A stretch of 64,000 bases of DNA. Source: UBA8389 sp035719105. Lineage in GTDB: Bacteria; Bacteroidota; Bacteroidia; Bacteroidales; UBA1402. The stretch spans positions 682,001 to 746,000 of the forward strand of contig DASTGN010000004.1 in the NCBI GenBank assembly GCA_035719105.1, written 5' to 3'. Below, piece after piece: positions 50,516-59,964 of this stretch. The notes under the pieces were generated by a model. The model ran no database searches. It saw nothing but the letters and a program-made list of their open reading frames with translations, and was not told the origin of the DNA. How positions within the stretch are numbered: position 1 is the first letter of the stretch; every line of letters begins with the position of its first letter. The translations under genes and the position numbers were made by a program.

Positions 50516-53500
50516 TTAAAAAGGTTTTTTTATTAGTACATTGACTGGATTAAATAATTGATCAAAATTTTGATATAGCTCAAAGGGAAGGCCTCCAGTA
50601 TTACCATTTAGTGGAGCAGAAAACCATCTGCCAACATTAATATCTTTTAATGGAATTGACCCTTTTAAAAGATATTGTCCAGAATTCACTTCTGGTAAAC
50701 CTGCAAAATTTCTGTAAAATGGAACACGTTTTGGATTAATTAACGAGTAAGACTTACCAGTCATCGACGCACCCTCTCCGTAAACCCTATATATAGGGAT
50801 CTTAAGTTTTCCCAACCCCAATTCAGCGACACTGATCATGGATCTAGCCCCTGAACTTATCTCTGAAGCAAACCCAAAGGTAAATACTTCTGCTGCACAT
50901 GTTAAGAAATATCCAGTGGCAGACAAATAATCTCCAGCGTATATTGCATCCATGGTTCGTGCACTTGATCCTAATACAGGCCAATTATATGCGCTGTACC
51001 AAGGAGCGCCTCCACTGGTTGCGGCAATATTCGCCCCCAATCTATTTCTTCCTCCCGAATAAACCGTTGAAGCACCTGCACCAACAGGTTTCTTAAAGGT
51101 GATATTAGAATAGGGAGTTGCAGTTACAGTCATATGACCTTCTTTTTGACCATGATATTCACGTCGGCTGTTTGGACTATGACTAAATAACAATTGAAGC
51201 CAACTAAATATTGATCCTCCTAAACCACCACCAGTAGAATATCCACCATAATTGCCTCCCATACCCGAATCATAACCATACTGATAGCTATTTCCAGAAT
51301 TCGGATTTCCACCAATATTATAACCTGGAGAGTAAGGATTAGTATATGGTCCCGTGAAACCACCAGGTCCCGTGAAACCACCGGGTCCCGTGAAACCACC
51401 GGGATAATCGCCGGCTTCACCATTTAAATCAACATACATCAATGGATTATTATTAGCATATATATATCTATTGTATGCATTTGACATTTCCGGTGCAGTA
51501 ATCTGTACATCAGGTGCCAAGAAGCGTCCGAGTAATGGGTCGTACAAACGAGCGTTCATGTTAATCACTCCAAATTGATTCAAATGTTCATGTCCGGTAT
51601 ATCCACGTCCAAATTTTATGTTAGGCAATGAACTTGTTGAATACACATTCCAGTTTGTGACATTTCGCATGCGTCCCCATGCATCGTAGCTGTATTCAGC
51701 TTCTAAATTACCATCTTTATTAGAGATTTGGGTGACACTACCTAAATAATCACGATGAAGGTAGTAAAGTTGGGTCACTCCACCCGTTTTTTCAGCCACA
51801 ACCGAAGCATCATAAGGAGATCCATCTAAATATAAATGCTGTTTTTCCATTCCACTTTCGGTTTCAATTTCGTAACGACCTCCACCGAAATAATAATTAC
51901 TTTTTGTCACTACACCATTTTGTTTCACTTGCATGCAGGTGCGATCATAGTCATCGTTGTAATTGAATGTTGCCGATAATCCATTAGTATTTGAAATGGT
52001 TGTCGGGCGCGACAGAATCGTGTAATCCACATTCAATTCGTTCGTTAAATCAGAGTTGGTATTTACAGATGACAAGGTATATGCATTGCCATAGTTGTAT
52101 ATCCCTACATCCGTTTTAGTGTCAATATTACCATTGGCTTTATAGGCTATTGTTTGAGGGCTAGTTGTTAAACCATAGGTCTTCAATCTTAATAAATCTC
52201 CATACGTCAAATTCTCGGTCAAGCCACGAGTCACATCCGAACGAGATTTTAGTGTTCCATTTTTCCTATTGAAATCAAAACTCATATTTTGGATTGGGCT
52301 GCTTGATCCAGCAAGATTGGTCGTTTCCACATTGGTCCAAAGTCCTTCGGGAGTAATGTTTGTCTGTGTCGTCAGGCCATTACCAAGCAATACATTTGTT
52401 TCCATTCCCAGCGAATTAACGCTATTCACTTCACGAAGTCTATTGCCTAAAGCATCTTCCAATTTATAAAGGTATCCATTTTTATATTTGTAATTGACGG
52501 TAAAATCTAATGGGGCATAAGTAATACTTTTAAGTTGTCCCAACTCGTATTTGTATTCCTCGTTATATGATTTACCGTTAGCCAATTCTTGTATTTTCCA
52601 AACACGGCCGAATTCATCGTAATCAATAACCTTTGAACTGCCATTATTGGTAGTCACCGACTTCGGAAGGCCATTTTCGTAACCGTAGGTAGTTACAAAA
52701 TCGGGCGTTGTTTTGCTTATGGGTTGTCCATATTCATTTGTAACGATTGTAACTTGTTTACCGCTATTCCAAGTCTGAGTAACTGCATGGTTAGCATCAT
52801 CGTAGGTTGTTATGATTGTTCCTGAACTAGGGTCAATTATTTTTGTCTGTCGATTAAAACCATCGTTATATTCAAAACTCGTTACAACTCCTGCTGTATT
52901 TATACTCTCTATCTGCCCATCTGCTCGATATACATATTCAACCGTACCTCCATCGTCTGTCGAGCTTATCATTTTACCTGTTGGGTCAGTTAATGTTGTA
53001 GTTATCACCCCATCCTTGTTTACAGTTGCCGAATTACCAGAGTATGAGTAATTTGTAGAACTACCATTTGGTGTCACTACATTTTCTAGTCGATCATAAC
53101 TATCGTAACTAAAGTTTGTTTGTAACGCGTTCTCGCCAGCTTTATACGGTGATGAACTTGTAAATAACCTTCCAAAATTGTCGTAGTTTTTGTCTGAATA
53201 TACTTCAGTTCCATCAAAACCACCAATTGAGATTCTTGTTTCTCGCCCTAATGCATCCACATATTTGGATACAGTCGGTTGCCCTGTAGTTATATTAGTT
53301 TCCTTGATTAAATATCTTGGATCGCTACCTGAATTCCAACTGGTATTTATATCTGTTATTGTTCCATCCGGTCTTGTTATCTTATTGATTCTACGCCAAT
53401 TATCGTATCCGTATGTAACAGTTTTACCTTTAAAATCAGTTACTCCGGTCAGCAATCTTTTGATAAAATTAAAATCATAAGTATATGTTGTGACCCTATT

Positions 53501-56500
53501 GAATGGGTCAATTTTAGTCTTTAATGAACAGTTATCATCATCATAATAGGTATAATTTGTGGTTAGGTAGTCATTAGTCAAATCATTATAATGGGTCTCA
53601 CTCAATAGGTTACCTCTATACATAGGATCGTAATTATAATCCGTATGGTAACCAATTCCTGACTCGAAAATTTCAGAATTAGTTGCAAGCTTTCCATCTT
53701 GATAATACCCATATCCTTCAGTTTTAAAGGATGTTTTTCCATTTCTTTCAGTGGTTGTTTCCCTAGATAAAAGCAAACCGATTAGCCTTTTTGTTATCGT
53801 ACCGTTTAGAACCACATCCCCTAGTCGATTCTCATAAGTATTTACTTCAGTTGTTTTTATGCCGTCTCCAAAGTCAGTAATTACTGTCCCAACATTACCG
53901 AAATCATCGTAATTTTTTTCCAATAGAGGATACGTCACTTGTATGGTATTTCCCTTTATTTTATCAATAATTTTCTTTCCGATGGGCAGCAATCTCATCT
54001 TTTTATTATCAGACACTGAAAAGTAATAATCAAAAGTAGATTCGCCTTCATCACTGGCTTGTTTCGTGACCGCTCCTAATTTATAAGGATCATATTCTGT
54101 AGTAGTCGTTTTATTTGTCATCAAGTCTGTAGATGCAAACGAAGAAAATCCGAGAAATCCAAGACCCTGGTTGTGCAGAATTGCTCCTTGGTAATTATAA
54201 CTTGAATTGCCAGTTATTTTTTTATTATACATTGAACAATTTTGGCTAACTATCCACATTGGACTCACAAAGTCGGTGTATGGAAATTGAGCAGTTGTTC
54301 CAAGCGTATAATTTGGTCCCTCAAACAACTGGGAATAATCGGTTTTTTCAACGATTCCCAAGCTATTAGCCATTGATGTAATCATACAACTTCGCGTATG
54401 ATTAAATGGGAATTTAAAACTAACAATTTTGTTAGAACCCAAAGCCAACATGCTAGAATTGCTATGTCCGGAATTCAAATCATAATCAATATACTCATAA
54501 TTTAGTGGTATATTTCCATTGGAAACATTAGCTTGCCAACTAGTAAACCCATGTTTAATATAACTATATATAAATATTCTTGTACTACCATCACTACGTT
54601 GTTCAAATAGATCTGGCGTATCGTCTCCATTAACTTCATGTACGGAGTACTTTGAGTCATTTTCTCGAAAAAACGTAAATTCAATATTTTTACTAAAAAC
54701 AATTGATTTACCATCTGTATACTGATAGATCCAATCTTTATATTTAATCTCATCTGTAACTTCTTTCTGCCATCTACTACCATCAACAGTATATTCATGG
54801 TTTTCACAATAGCCATCATTTTCTCTCCAGTACCAACGAAATTCTAATTTATCATCGCAATCGAAGCAATGTTCCCCATCCCAATCAGTAATGTCGTATC
54901 TAATTTCGTTTTGACAACCAGGACACATCGTAAGGACTCTTGTTCCATTATTGATGATTTTTGGATATTGAAGTATATCTAAATCAGGAGCAGCTCTATC
55001 GTTGTAATCAACCCACTTCCCTTGATAAAAGCCAATATAAGGATCAATGGATGTTATACTCCCATCCTTAGGGCCGTTCGCATAATTTTTTGATACTCTC
55101 AAATGAATATAATCACAACTATTGCATCTTATTAAATTGTCGCGGACATCAAATAATTTCCTAGACCAATCTGGTCCTACAATTGTATGAACATATTTTT
55201 TAGGCGCTTGAGGCGATCTAATTATATCAACATTGCCATCACTATTTAAATCCGCAAACATAATTTGTCGGTCACTAAAATCGGCTGATTTTAGATCCCA
55301 ATCACCTATATCAATAAATCCATTCCCACTTTTATATTTGTATAAATCGGTATGGTCCATTCCTACCAAAACTAATTCTGTTTGTCCATCTCCATCAATA
55401 TCTATCGTATATATGATATCTGATTCACCATTAACTTTAAATGGGATTCCACCATATACTGGCTGAGAATTTGTATTGGTTAAATCATAAAGGTATTGAT
55501 TAAAGTTGTAATAATAATCAAGGCCATATCCTATTGGACAAGGATTAAAGAATGGAATTGACAAAATCTCTGTTTTGCCTTTACCTGTAAAATTACCTGT
55601 AAAATATTTCCTAGGAGTTGGAAAAGCTTTAACCAGAACTTGGCTAAAATCTCCGGGAGCTCCATAATACTCGTTATGAGTTGAAGGACTACATGAATAT
55701 ACTTTAGTATTAGTTTGCTCAACTAAATTGTCAGAAACTTTATATATTTTGAAAGTAAACATTTCTTTTGCAGGAGATGGGTCACTAATAGTATTACCTT
55801 CAAAAGAAGTATTAATCTTCACAATTTCATCATTGCCAGCGCCTTCAACATTAGCCAATAATACGCCTTCAAATCCATCCCCAACATCAATTGGAGTTAG
55901 ATTATTAGCAGAAGTCCCATTTAAATTATTGTACAGTTTAATTTGATTCAGTGCTGGATATGCAAATTCGTAGATATCATTGACTTTATTATAGATTTCG
56001 CTTTTTGGGTATATTATCAATGCATCATTTTGACTATTGGAATCAAATTTGCCCCTAATTACATTTATCTTTGTCAGGTCAAAACTTTCACCTGAAATTG
56101 TAACTTCTTTTCTGTCAGTATCTTGCTGTGACATTTCCCCATAAAAAAACTTGATTGGATTTAAATCTAATTCTCCAACAGAACAACCAATTTCAGTTAA
56201 TCGTGATACATCGATCAAAGGATTTGAAGATATGCCATATTGGTTATTAATGTACTTCAGAGTATACATTCTTACTGGCTCTGAATTAACTAGAGTTTGT
56301 ATTGTATTTAATCGTTTTCTGTAAATACAAGATTTTGTCGATTGAAGTTCGAATATTGTGTCAGTGCGACCTTCATATCCAAGTTTAATTTTTGCAAAAT
56401 GATCCTTGACGCCACATTTGCCATAATTTATTTCGTCAATATAGTAAGTCTCATTAGTACTTCCTGAATTAAAATCCAAGTTATCAGTAATATATGAGTA

Positions 56501-57286
56501 TTCAATCACATTTCCATTAATGTCCGTCAAACTTGTAATTGGGAATGTTAATGGTGAAGTAGTTCCACTTTTGTTTTCAAATTTACCAACATTTCCATTG
56601 GGGTATAATACTGTAAAAGTTTGAATAATCATATTAGATGTAAAGGCTGTTACTTTTGTATTCCCTTGTACTGTTTCAAAATCTATTTGATATTGTCCAT
56701 TATTACCAACCTGAGTTTGTTCTATGAAAATTAATCTTTCACCATCCAAAGCGTATGCGCCAGTAGCACTATTCACGCCATCAAAATACATGTTTTGGCC
56801 AATAGATTGAATTGAAGATAACCCGCCAATACTCCATCCCATCCCCACAAGACCATTACCCACTTGGCTATTATAGGAAAGCGAAATATTGGGTTGAAAG
56901 CCTTGTCGACCAGATACAATCTCAATAGGTACATTATAGCATTTTGCACCACTGGGATTCACTGATGATGAAATAGGGATTTGCCCAACTGCCAAATTTG
57001 TGTTTATAGTTGTCATTTCATCCGTATTTGTATTTGGATCTCCATTTGGATTGGCTGCCGACAAGAATGAATTAACATTGGCTTGTGTTAAGCTCTCGCT
57101 TATTTTGGCATACATTGTACTCGATGTACTAGCTTTAAAAGAATAGCCCGGTAATAAACGAACATAATCTCTGCCTATATAAGCTTTGGTTTCAGTATCA
57201 GGAATCTTCAACATATAGTTCTGGTACTGAGCATTTGCGATTCCGACGCTTGACAACAGGCAGATAATACAGTATTTTAGTCTCAT
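50516..57286 (-). CDS. Giant secreted RHS-repeat polymorphic toxin with SpvB-like N-terminus
   Basis: A 2256-residue protein. Signal peptide ends GIANAQ near 20. SpvB/TcaC-like region (about 95-170) contains NVPIEIVSGRQGFQPNISL and GLVGMGWSIGGLSSIQSIG. An FG-GAP/VCBS-like beta-propeller (about 390-950) includes EILSIPFFNPCPIGY. A Cys cluster CNSC, CPGC, CFDC lies at about 720-810. YD repeats run from about 1250 to 1800. The RHS core closes with YLHRDYLGSVTQIS, RGYTGHEHLNQFGVINMNAR and YDPLLGRFLAPD (near 1915). A Gly-rich linker follows. The tip (about 2080-2256) contains PIYRVYGEGASMTGKSYSLI and VPFYRNFAGLPEVNSGQYLL, resembling TreTu-like ADP-ribosylating toxins by memory. Its 1-bp gap to the next gene fits toxin-immunity pairing. 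Confidence 0.85.
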   Translation of the reverse strand: MRLKYCIICLLSSVGIANAQYQNYMLKIPDTETKAYIGRDYVRLLPGYSFKASTSSTMYAKISESLTQANVNSFLSAANPNGDPNTNTDEMTTINTNLAVGQIPISSSVNPSGAKCYNVPIEIVSGRQGFQPNISLSYNSQVGNGLVGMGWSIGGLSSIQSIGQNMYFDGVNSATGAYALDGERLIFIEQTQVGNNGQYQIDFETVQGNTKVTAFTSNMIIQTFTVLYPNGNVGKFENKSGTTSPLTFPITSLTDINGNVIEYSYITDNLDFNSGSTNETYYIDEINYGKCGVKDHFAKIKLGYEGRTDTIFELQSTKSCIYRKRLNTIQTLVNSEPVRMYTLKYINNQYGISSNPLIDVSRLTEIGCSVGELDLNPIKFFYGEMSQQDTDRKEVTISGESFDLTKINVIRGKFDSNSQNDALIIYPKSEIYNKVNDIYEFAYPALNQIKLYNNLNGTSANNLTPIDVGDGFEGVLLANVEGAGNDEIVKINTSFEGNTISDPSPAKEMFTFKIYKVSDNLVEQTNTKVYSCSPSTHNEYYGAPGDFSQVLVKAFPTPRKYFTGNFTGKGKTEILSIPFFNPCPIGYGLDYYYNFNQYLYDLTNTNSQPVYGGIPFKVNGESDIIYTIDIDGDGQTELVLVGMDHTDLYKYKSGNGFIDIGDWDLKSADFSDRQIMFADLNSDGNVDIIRSPQAPKKYVHTIVGPDWSRKLFDVRDNLIRCNSCDYIHLRVSKNYANGPKDGSITSIDPYIGFYQGKWVDYNDRAAPDLDILQYPKIINNGTRVLTMCPGCQNEIRYDITDWDGEHCFDCDDKLEFRWYWRENDGYCENHEYTVDGSRWQKEVTDEIKYKDWIYQYTDGKSIVFSKNIEFTFFRENDSKYSVHEVNGDDTPDLFEQRSDGSTRIFIYSYIKHGFTSWQANVSNGNIPLNYEYIDYDLNSGHSNSSMLALGSNKIVSFKFPFNHTRSCMITSMANSLGIVEKTDYSQLFEGPNYTLGTTAQFPYTDFVSPMWIVSQNCSMYNKKITGNSSYNYQGAILHNQGLGFLGFSSFASTDLMTNKTTTTEYDPYKLGAVTKQASDEGESTFDYYFSVSDNKKMRLLPIGKKIIDKIKGNTIQVTYPLLEKNYDDFGNVGTVITDFGDGIKTTEVNTYENRLGDVVLNGTITKRLIGLLLSRETTTERNGKTSFKTEGYGYYQDGKLATNSEIFESGIGYHTDYNYDPMYRGNLLSETHYNDLTNDYLTTNYTYYDDDNCSLKTKIDPFNRVTTYTYDFNFIKRLLTGVTDFKGKTVTYGYDNWRRINKITRPDGTITDINTSWNSGSDPRYLIKETNITTGQPTVSKYVDALGRETRISIGGFDGTEVYSDKNYDNFGRLFTSSSPYKAGENALQTNFSYDSYDRLENVVTPNGSSTNYSYSGNSATVNKDGVITTTLTDPTGKMISSTDDGGTVEYVYRADGQIESINTAGVVTSFEYNDGFNRQTKIIDPSSGTIITTYDDANHAVTQTWNSGKQVTIVTNEYGQPISKTTPDFVTTYGYENGLPKSVTTNNGSSKVIDYDEFGRVWKIQELANGKSYNEEYKYELGQLKSITYAPLDFTVNYKYKNGYLYKLEDALGNRLREVNSVNSLGMETNVLLGNGLTTQTNITPEGLWTNVETTNLAGSSSPIQNMSFDFNRKNGTLKSRSDVTRGLTENLTYGDLLRLKTYGLTTSPQTIAYKANGNIDTKTDVGIYNYGNAYTLSSVNTNSDLTNELNVDYTILSRPTTISNTNGLSATFNYNDDYDRTCMQVKQNGVVTKSNYYFGGGRYEIETESGMEKQHLYLDGSPYDASVVAEKTGGVTQLYYLHRDYLGSVTQISNKDGNLEAEYSYDAWGRMRNVTNWNVYSTSSLPNIKFGRGYTGHEHLNQFGVINMNARLYDPLLGRFLAPDVQITAPEMSNAYNRYIYANNNPLMYVDLNGEAGDYPGGFTGPGGFTGPGGFTGPYTNPYSPGYNIGGNPNSGNSYQYGYDSGMGGNYGGYSTGGGLGGSIFSWLQLLFSHSPNSRREYHGQKEGHMTVTATPYSNITFKKPVGAGASTVYSGGRNRLGANIAATSGGAPWYSAYNWPVLGSSARTMDAIYAGDYLSATGYFLTCAAEVFTFGFASEISSGARSMISVAELGLGKLKIPIYRVYGEGASMTGKSYSLINPKRVPFYRNFAGLPEVNSGQYLLKGSIPLKDINVGRWFSAPLNGNTGGLPFELYQNFDQLFNPVNVLIKKPF
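51029..52504 (-). repeat. Direct repeat of the RHS core, copy 2 (intact gene)
   Basis: The counterpart of 48601-50068. About 1.48 kb of the RHS gene, from FTVNYKYKNGYLY to the YSGGRNRLGAN segment that precedes the tip. Recombination with the orphan copy would swap the tip. Confidence 0.85.
51348..51401 (-). repeat. Three 18-bp tandem repeats in the RHS linker
   Basis: Three near-identical copies of an 18-bp unit (51348-51365, 51366-51383, 51384-51401) encode repeated PGGFTG. They lie in the hinge between the RHS core and the tip, so copy number could vary by slippage without frame change. Confidence 0.85.
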
Positions 57287-57298
57287 AATTGTGATTCC

Positions 57299-57721
57299 TT
57301 ATAGTTTAATTACTTTCCAACGTGAAACCATCTCACCTAAAAAGATATCTAAAAGGTAGGTCCCAGAAGGAAAGTTTGATATGTTTATATCCGTCAACAA
57401 GTTTGAGATTTTATTCTGTTGTATTTTAGTCCCTGACAGGGAATATATGACAAAATAATTTTTCAACTTTTCGTCTATTAATGTCAATTCAACTTGAAAG
57501 TGCCCTCTAGTCGGATTGGGGTAGATAGTAACCTTTTGTTCCCCTATTTCATCATAAATTGGTATAGTTTCTTTGGCACTTGCTTGGGCTGGTCCCACAA
57601 TTAAAACTTTGCGTTGGGTCATATTGCCATCCTGATCGTGAGTATAGAAAACTGTTTGTGCAATAGAATTCGCGGAAGAATACAATAGCGTAAAGAATAA
57701 AATGGTTATTATTTTTTTCAT
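57299..57721 (-). CDS. Small secreted protein with T9SS type A sorting domain
   Basis: A 140-residue protein. Signal peptide ends NSIAQ near 22. The central FYTHDQDGNMTQRKV looks like one YD/RHS-type repeat. The C-terminal 80 residues fit the type IX secretion sorting domain (Por_Secre_tail): VTIYPNPTRGHFQVEL, LSGTKIQQ, INISNFPSGTYLLDIF and a final WKVIKL. It should be exported by T9SS and perhaps attached to the surface. It starts 267 bp after the fibre-like gene and ends 12 bp before the RHS gene, so it is almost surely co-transcribed with RHS. A role as adaptor or export partner for RHS is inference. Confidence 0.85.
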   Translation of the reverse strand: MKKIITILFFTLLYSSANSIAQTVFYTHDQDGNMTQRKVLIVGPAQASAKETIPIYDEIGEQKVTIYPNPTRGHFQVELTLIDEKLKNYFVIYSLSGTKIQQNKISNLLTDINISNFPSGTYLLDIFLGEMVSRWKVIKL

Positions 57722-57988
57722 GTTTCTGGTTATTAATTAGTTAGTCTTTGCGAATCTTTTATTCTTGTAATTTGCCCCAACAGGCAGCATTGCCAGCCCA
57801 TTCTGGTTTTATTTATAATATGGAGAACCTCCGCAATTAAAATACTGTAAATCAAATTAAAGGCAGGAAGAAACATTTTAGCCATTGCTTTGGGTGGAAT
57901 TCAGCTGTAGTCATCTTATAGATTGAATCACTCACGCTTCCTTTACGGTCTTGAATAACTATACACGTGCTTATGTGATGCGATTTGA

Positions 57989-59551
57989 TTACTTTTCTTT
58001 CAACGTTTTTTCCAAAGCCTCAATCCTTTTTTGCTGTTGAATGGCATAAAGTGTAAGCTCTTCGATTTTTTTAAGAAGCATCACTTGCATATCAGCCACA
58101 TTCATTCCATTTTTCTTAACCTCATCTTCGGTAGGTATCTCAGGTAGATGACCATTTTCACTGATAAAGGAATGTATTTCGCTGAGAGGTTTTAGTTTAT
58201 AACCCTTTTCAAATACATAATCGGCAAAACCAGTAACGTCAACTTGAACCTCCTGAGCGTGGATAATACCTTTTACTGTAAAGAGTTTATCAGGTGCGGT
58301 AGTTCCAATTCCAACAAAACCATTGTTTAGGATAGTAAGCGCTTGGGGAGTTTCAGTAGTTCCAATGAAATAAGGCAAACTACTTATTGATCGTGTCCAA
58401 CCACCTGTTGCTGTAGTTCCATTTGCATACCAACCGCTAACAACTCCGGCTGAAGAAGATGCATTTGCAAAAGCCACAATATCATGCCCACCCGAAGAGT
58501 AATTATCTTGACCACGCACATCAAGAAGATTGGATGGGTTATTAGTTCCAATTCCAACGTTGCCACCTGCTGATTGCAGTAAAATATCATATGCCGTTGC
58601 CGAATCTGTCCTACCACCTTGAATCCATGATTTACCTGTGTTGCTAACGCCAAAATACATCCCATAAGCCCCACCGTCAGATGAAGTAACGCTTAATCCT
58701 GGTTGTGTTGGACTACCAAGTGTCATGTTTGTTGCGTTTGAGAGAGCTAATGTATTCAATCTGCCTTTTGGGCTCGTTGTCCCGATGCCAAATTTTCCAT
58801 CACTCAAGAGAGACATTTTTGTAGATCCTACAATTTGAAAATCTAAATTTGTTGAGGCATAACTCGTGCTTAATTTACCAGAAGTAAGATAAATAGGTTG
58901 GTTAAATTTAAAATAAGCTCTATCCGTTATGATATCCGTATAGTAGCTATTTTGTGGGCCCAAAGTTAAAAGCCCAAAAGCTGTACTAACTTTAAGAGCT
59001 CCTCCAGGTTCATTACCACGAATTGCCCCATCTATATGTAGTCGTGTGGCTGGATTACTTATACCAACGCCGAGATTTCCGGCAATGGTTACGTTACTAT
59101 TTGTTAGAGAGCTTGTATTAAATGTGTAAGGTTCAGTGTAGTAATCAACATAAAGTCCCGAGAAGCCTGAATCATAACAATTATAATCGTCAGTATGCAC
59201 AACAATCTTTGCTCGACCTGTGGGAATATTTGTTGAAACTGATCCATAGTAACATCCAGCGTGTGCTCTTGAATCGAAAATTATATCTTCAGTGTTATCA
59301 TTACTTATTTCATATATTAGAAAATAATCATAATCCCATTCAAGATCATAGGAAAAGTTAAAAGTAATTTTCGAGTAGGTGTTTGTATTTATGTTGTAAT
59401 AATTGTCTATGTTATTTATATAGTCTTCATATTCAATATATATACCCCCTTCTTTATCTGTTAGATTTTCAGTCGTTGCTTGAAGGGACATTGAACTGCC
59501 CAGAAACCAAAGAACAACGAATATGCCTTTAATTGGTTGTAGTATTTTCAT
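57989..59551 (-). CDS. Secreted fibre-like protein with GIGTxxP repeats and S74-like tail
   Basis: A 520-residue protein; start at 59551 gives a signal peptide (IFVVLWFLGSSMSLQA). N-terminal 35-150 is a beta-rich domain resembling a CBM/C-terminal jelly-roll. The central part has repeated segments ending in GVGISNPATRLHIDG, GIGTTSPKGRLNT, GIGTNNPSNLLDV and GIGTTAPDKLF, as in phage tail-fibre and adhesin-like proteins. The C-terminus (about 440-520), with KPLSEIHSFISENGHLPEIP and a helical coil, is the S74-chaperone-like end common in Bacteroidota surface proteins; the self-cleavage residues are not obvious. Predicted trimeric surface fibre. Confidence 0.8.
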   Translation of the reverse strand: MKILQPIKGIFVVLWFLGSSMSLQATTENLTDKEGGIYIEYEDYINNIDNYYNINTNTYSKITFNFSYDLEWDYDYFLIYEISNDNTEDIIFDSRAHAGCYYGSVSTNIPTGRAKIVVHTDDYNCYDSGFSGLYVDYYTEPYTFNTSSLTNSNVTIAGNLGVGISNPATRLHIDGAIRGNEPGGALKVSTAFGLLTLGPQNSYYTDIITDRAYFKFNQPIYLTSGKLSTSYASTNLDFQIVGSTKMSLLSDGKFGIGTTSPKGRLNTLALSNATNMTLGSPTQPGLSVTSSDGGAYGMYFGVSNTGKSWIQGGRTDSATAYDILLQSAGGNVGIGTNNPSNLLDVRGQDNYSSGGHDIVAFANASSSAGVVSGWYANGTTATGGWTRSISSLPYFIGTTETPQALTILNNGFVGIGTTAPDKLFTVKGIIHAQEVQVDVTGFADYVFEKGYKLKPLSEIHSFISENGHLPEIPTEDEVKKNGMNVADMQVMLLKKIEELTLYAIQQQKRIEALEKTLKEK

Positions 59552-59574
59552 TGGATTAGCGTTTTTTAATGGTA

Positions 59575-59964
59575 TCAATTATTAACATTAGTTTTTTTCT
59601 TAGTGTCTAAAATTACTTTAAGTTCATCCTGTATGCTTTTCAACTGTTTTTTTTGGTTTTCTGTAAGTAAGTTTTCAATAGAGGACTTCATAAAGCCATT
59701 CTCTTTTTTTTTCAGGTTCATACGTTCAATTAATGTCAATGAATCAAGCTTATTAATGCTGTCACATTTTTGTGCAAATTTTGTGGCTAAAACAAGTATA
59801 GTCTCTTGTTGTTGAGAGTTTAACGTTAGGCTCTTATTATAACCTTGAAGGGTCAATGCTCCACGCTCCTCTGGTGTTTTCCCCACAGAATTACGGGCAT
59901 ATAGATTTGTTAAAGAAGTGCAGAATAATAAAACGCATAATAACATCCATTTTGTCTTTTTCAT
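59575..59964 (-). CDS. Small secreted helical protein (Spy/CpxP-like)
   Basis: A 129-residue protein with a signal peptide ending NLYARN near 25. The body is helical and charged. Two LTxxQ-like motifs, LTLNSQQQE near 45 and LLTENQKKQL near 105, recall the Spy/CpxP chaperone family, but the similarity is short. It lies 23 bp before the start of the fibre-like gene and is probably first in the RHS-locus transcript. Possible role: chaperone for secreted proteins, by inference only. Confidence 0.6.
   Translation of the reverse strand: MKKTKWMLLCVLLFCTSLTNLYARNSVGKTPEERGALTLQGYNKSLTLNSQQQETILVLATKFAQKCDSINKLDSLTLIERMNLKKKENGFMKSSIENLLTENQKKQLKSIQDELKVILDTKKKTNVNN

Noticed and set aside
51348..51401. 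A short CRISPR-like repeat array.
   Set aside because: The repeats are contiguous without spacers and keep the coding frame; no cas genes are in the window.
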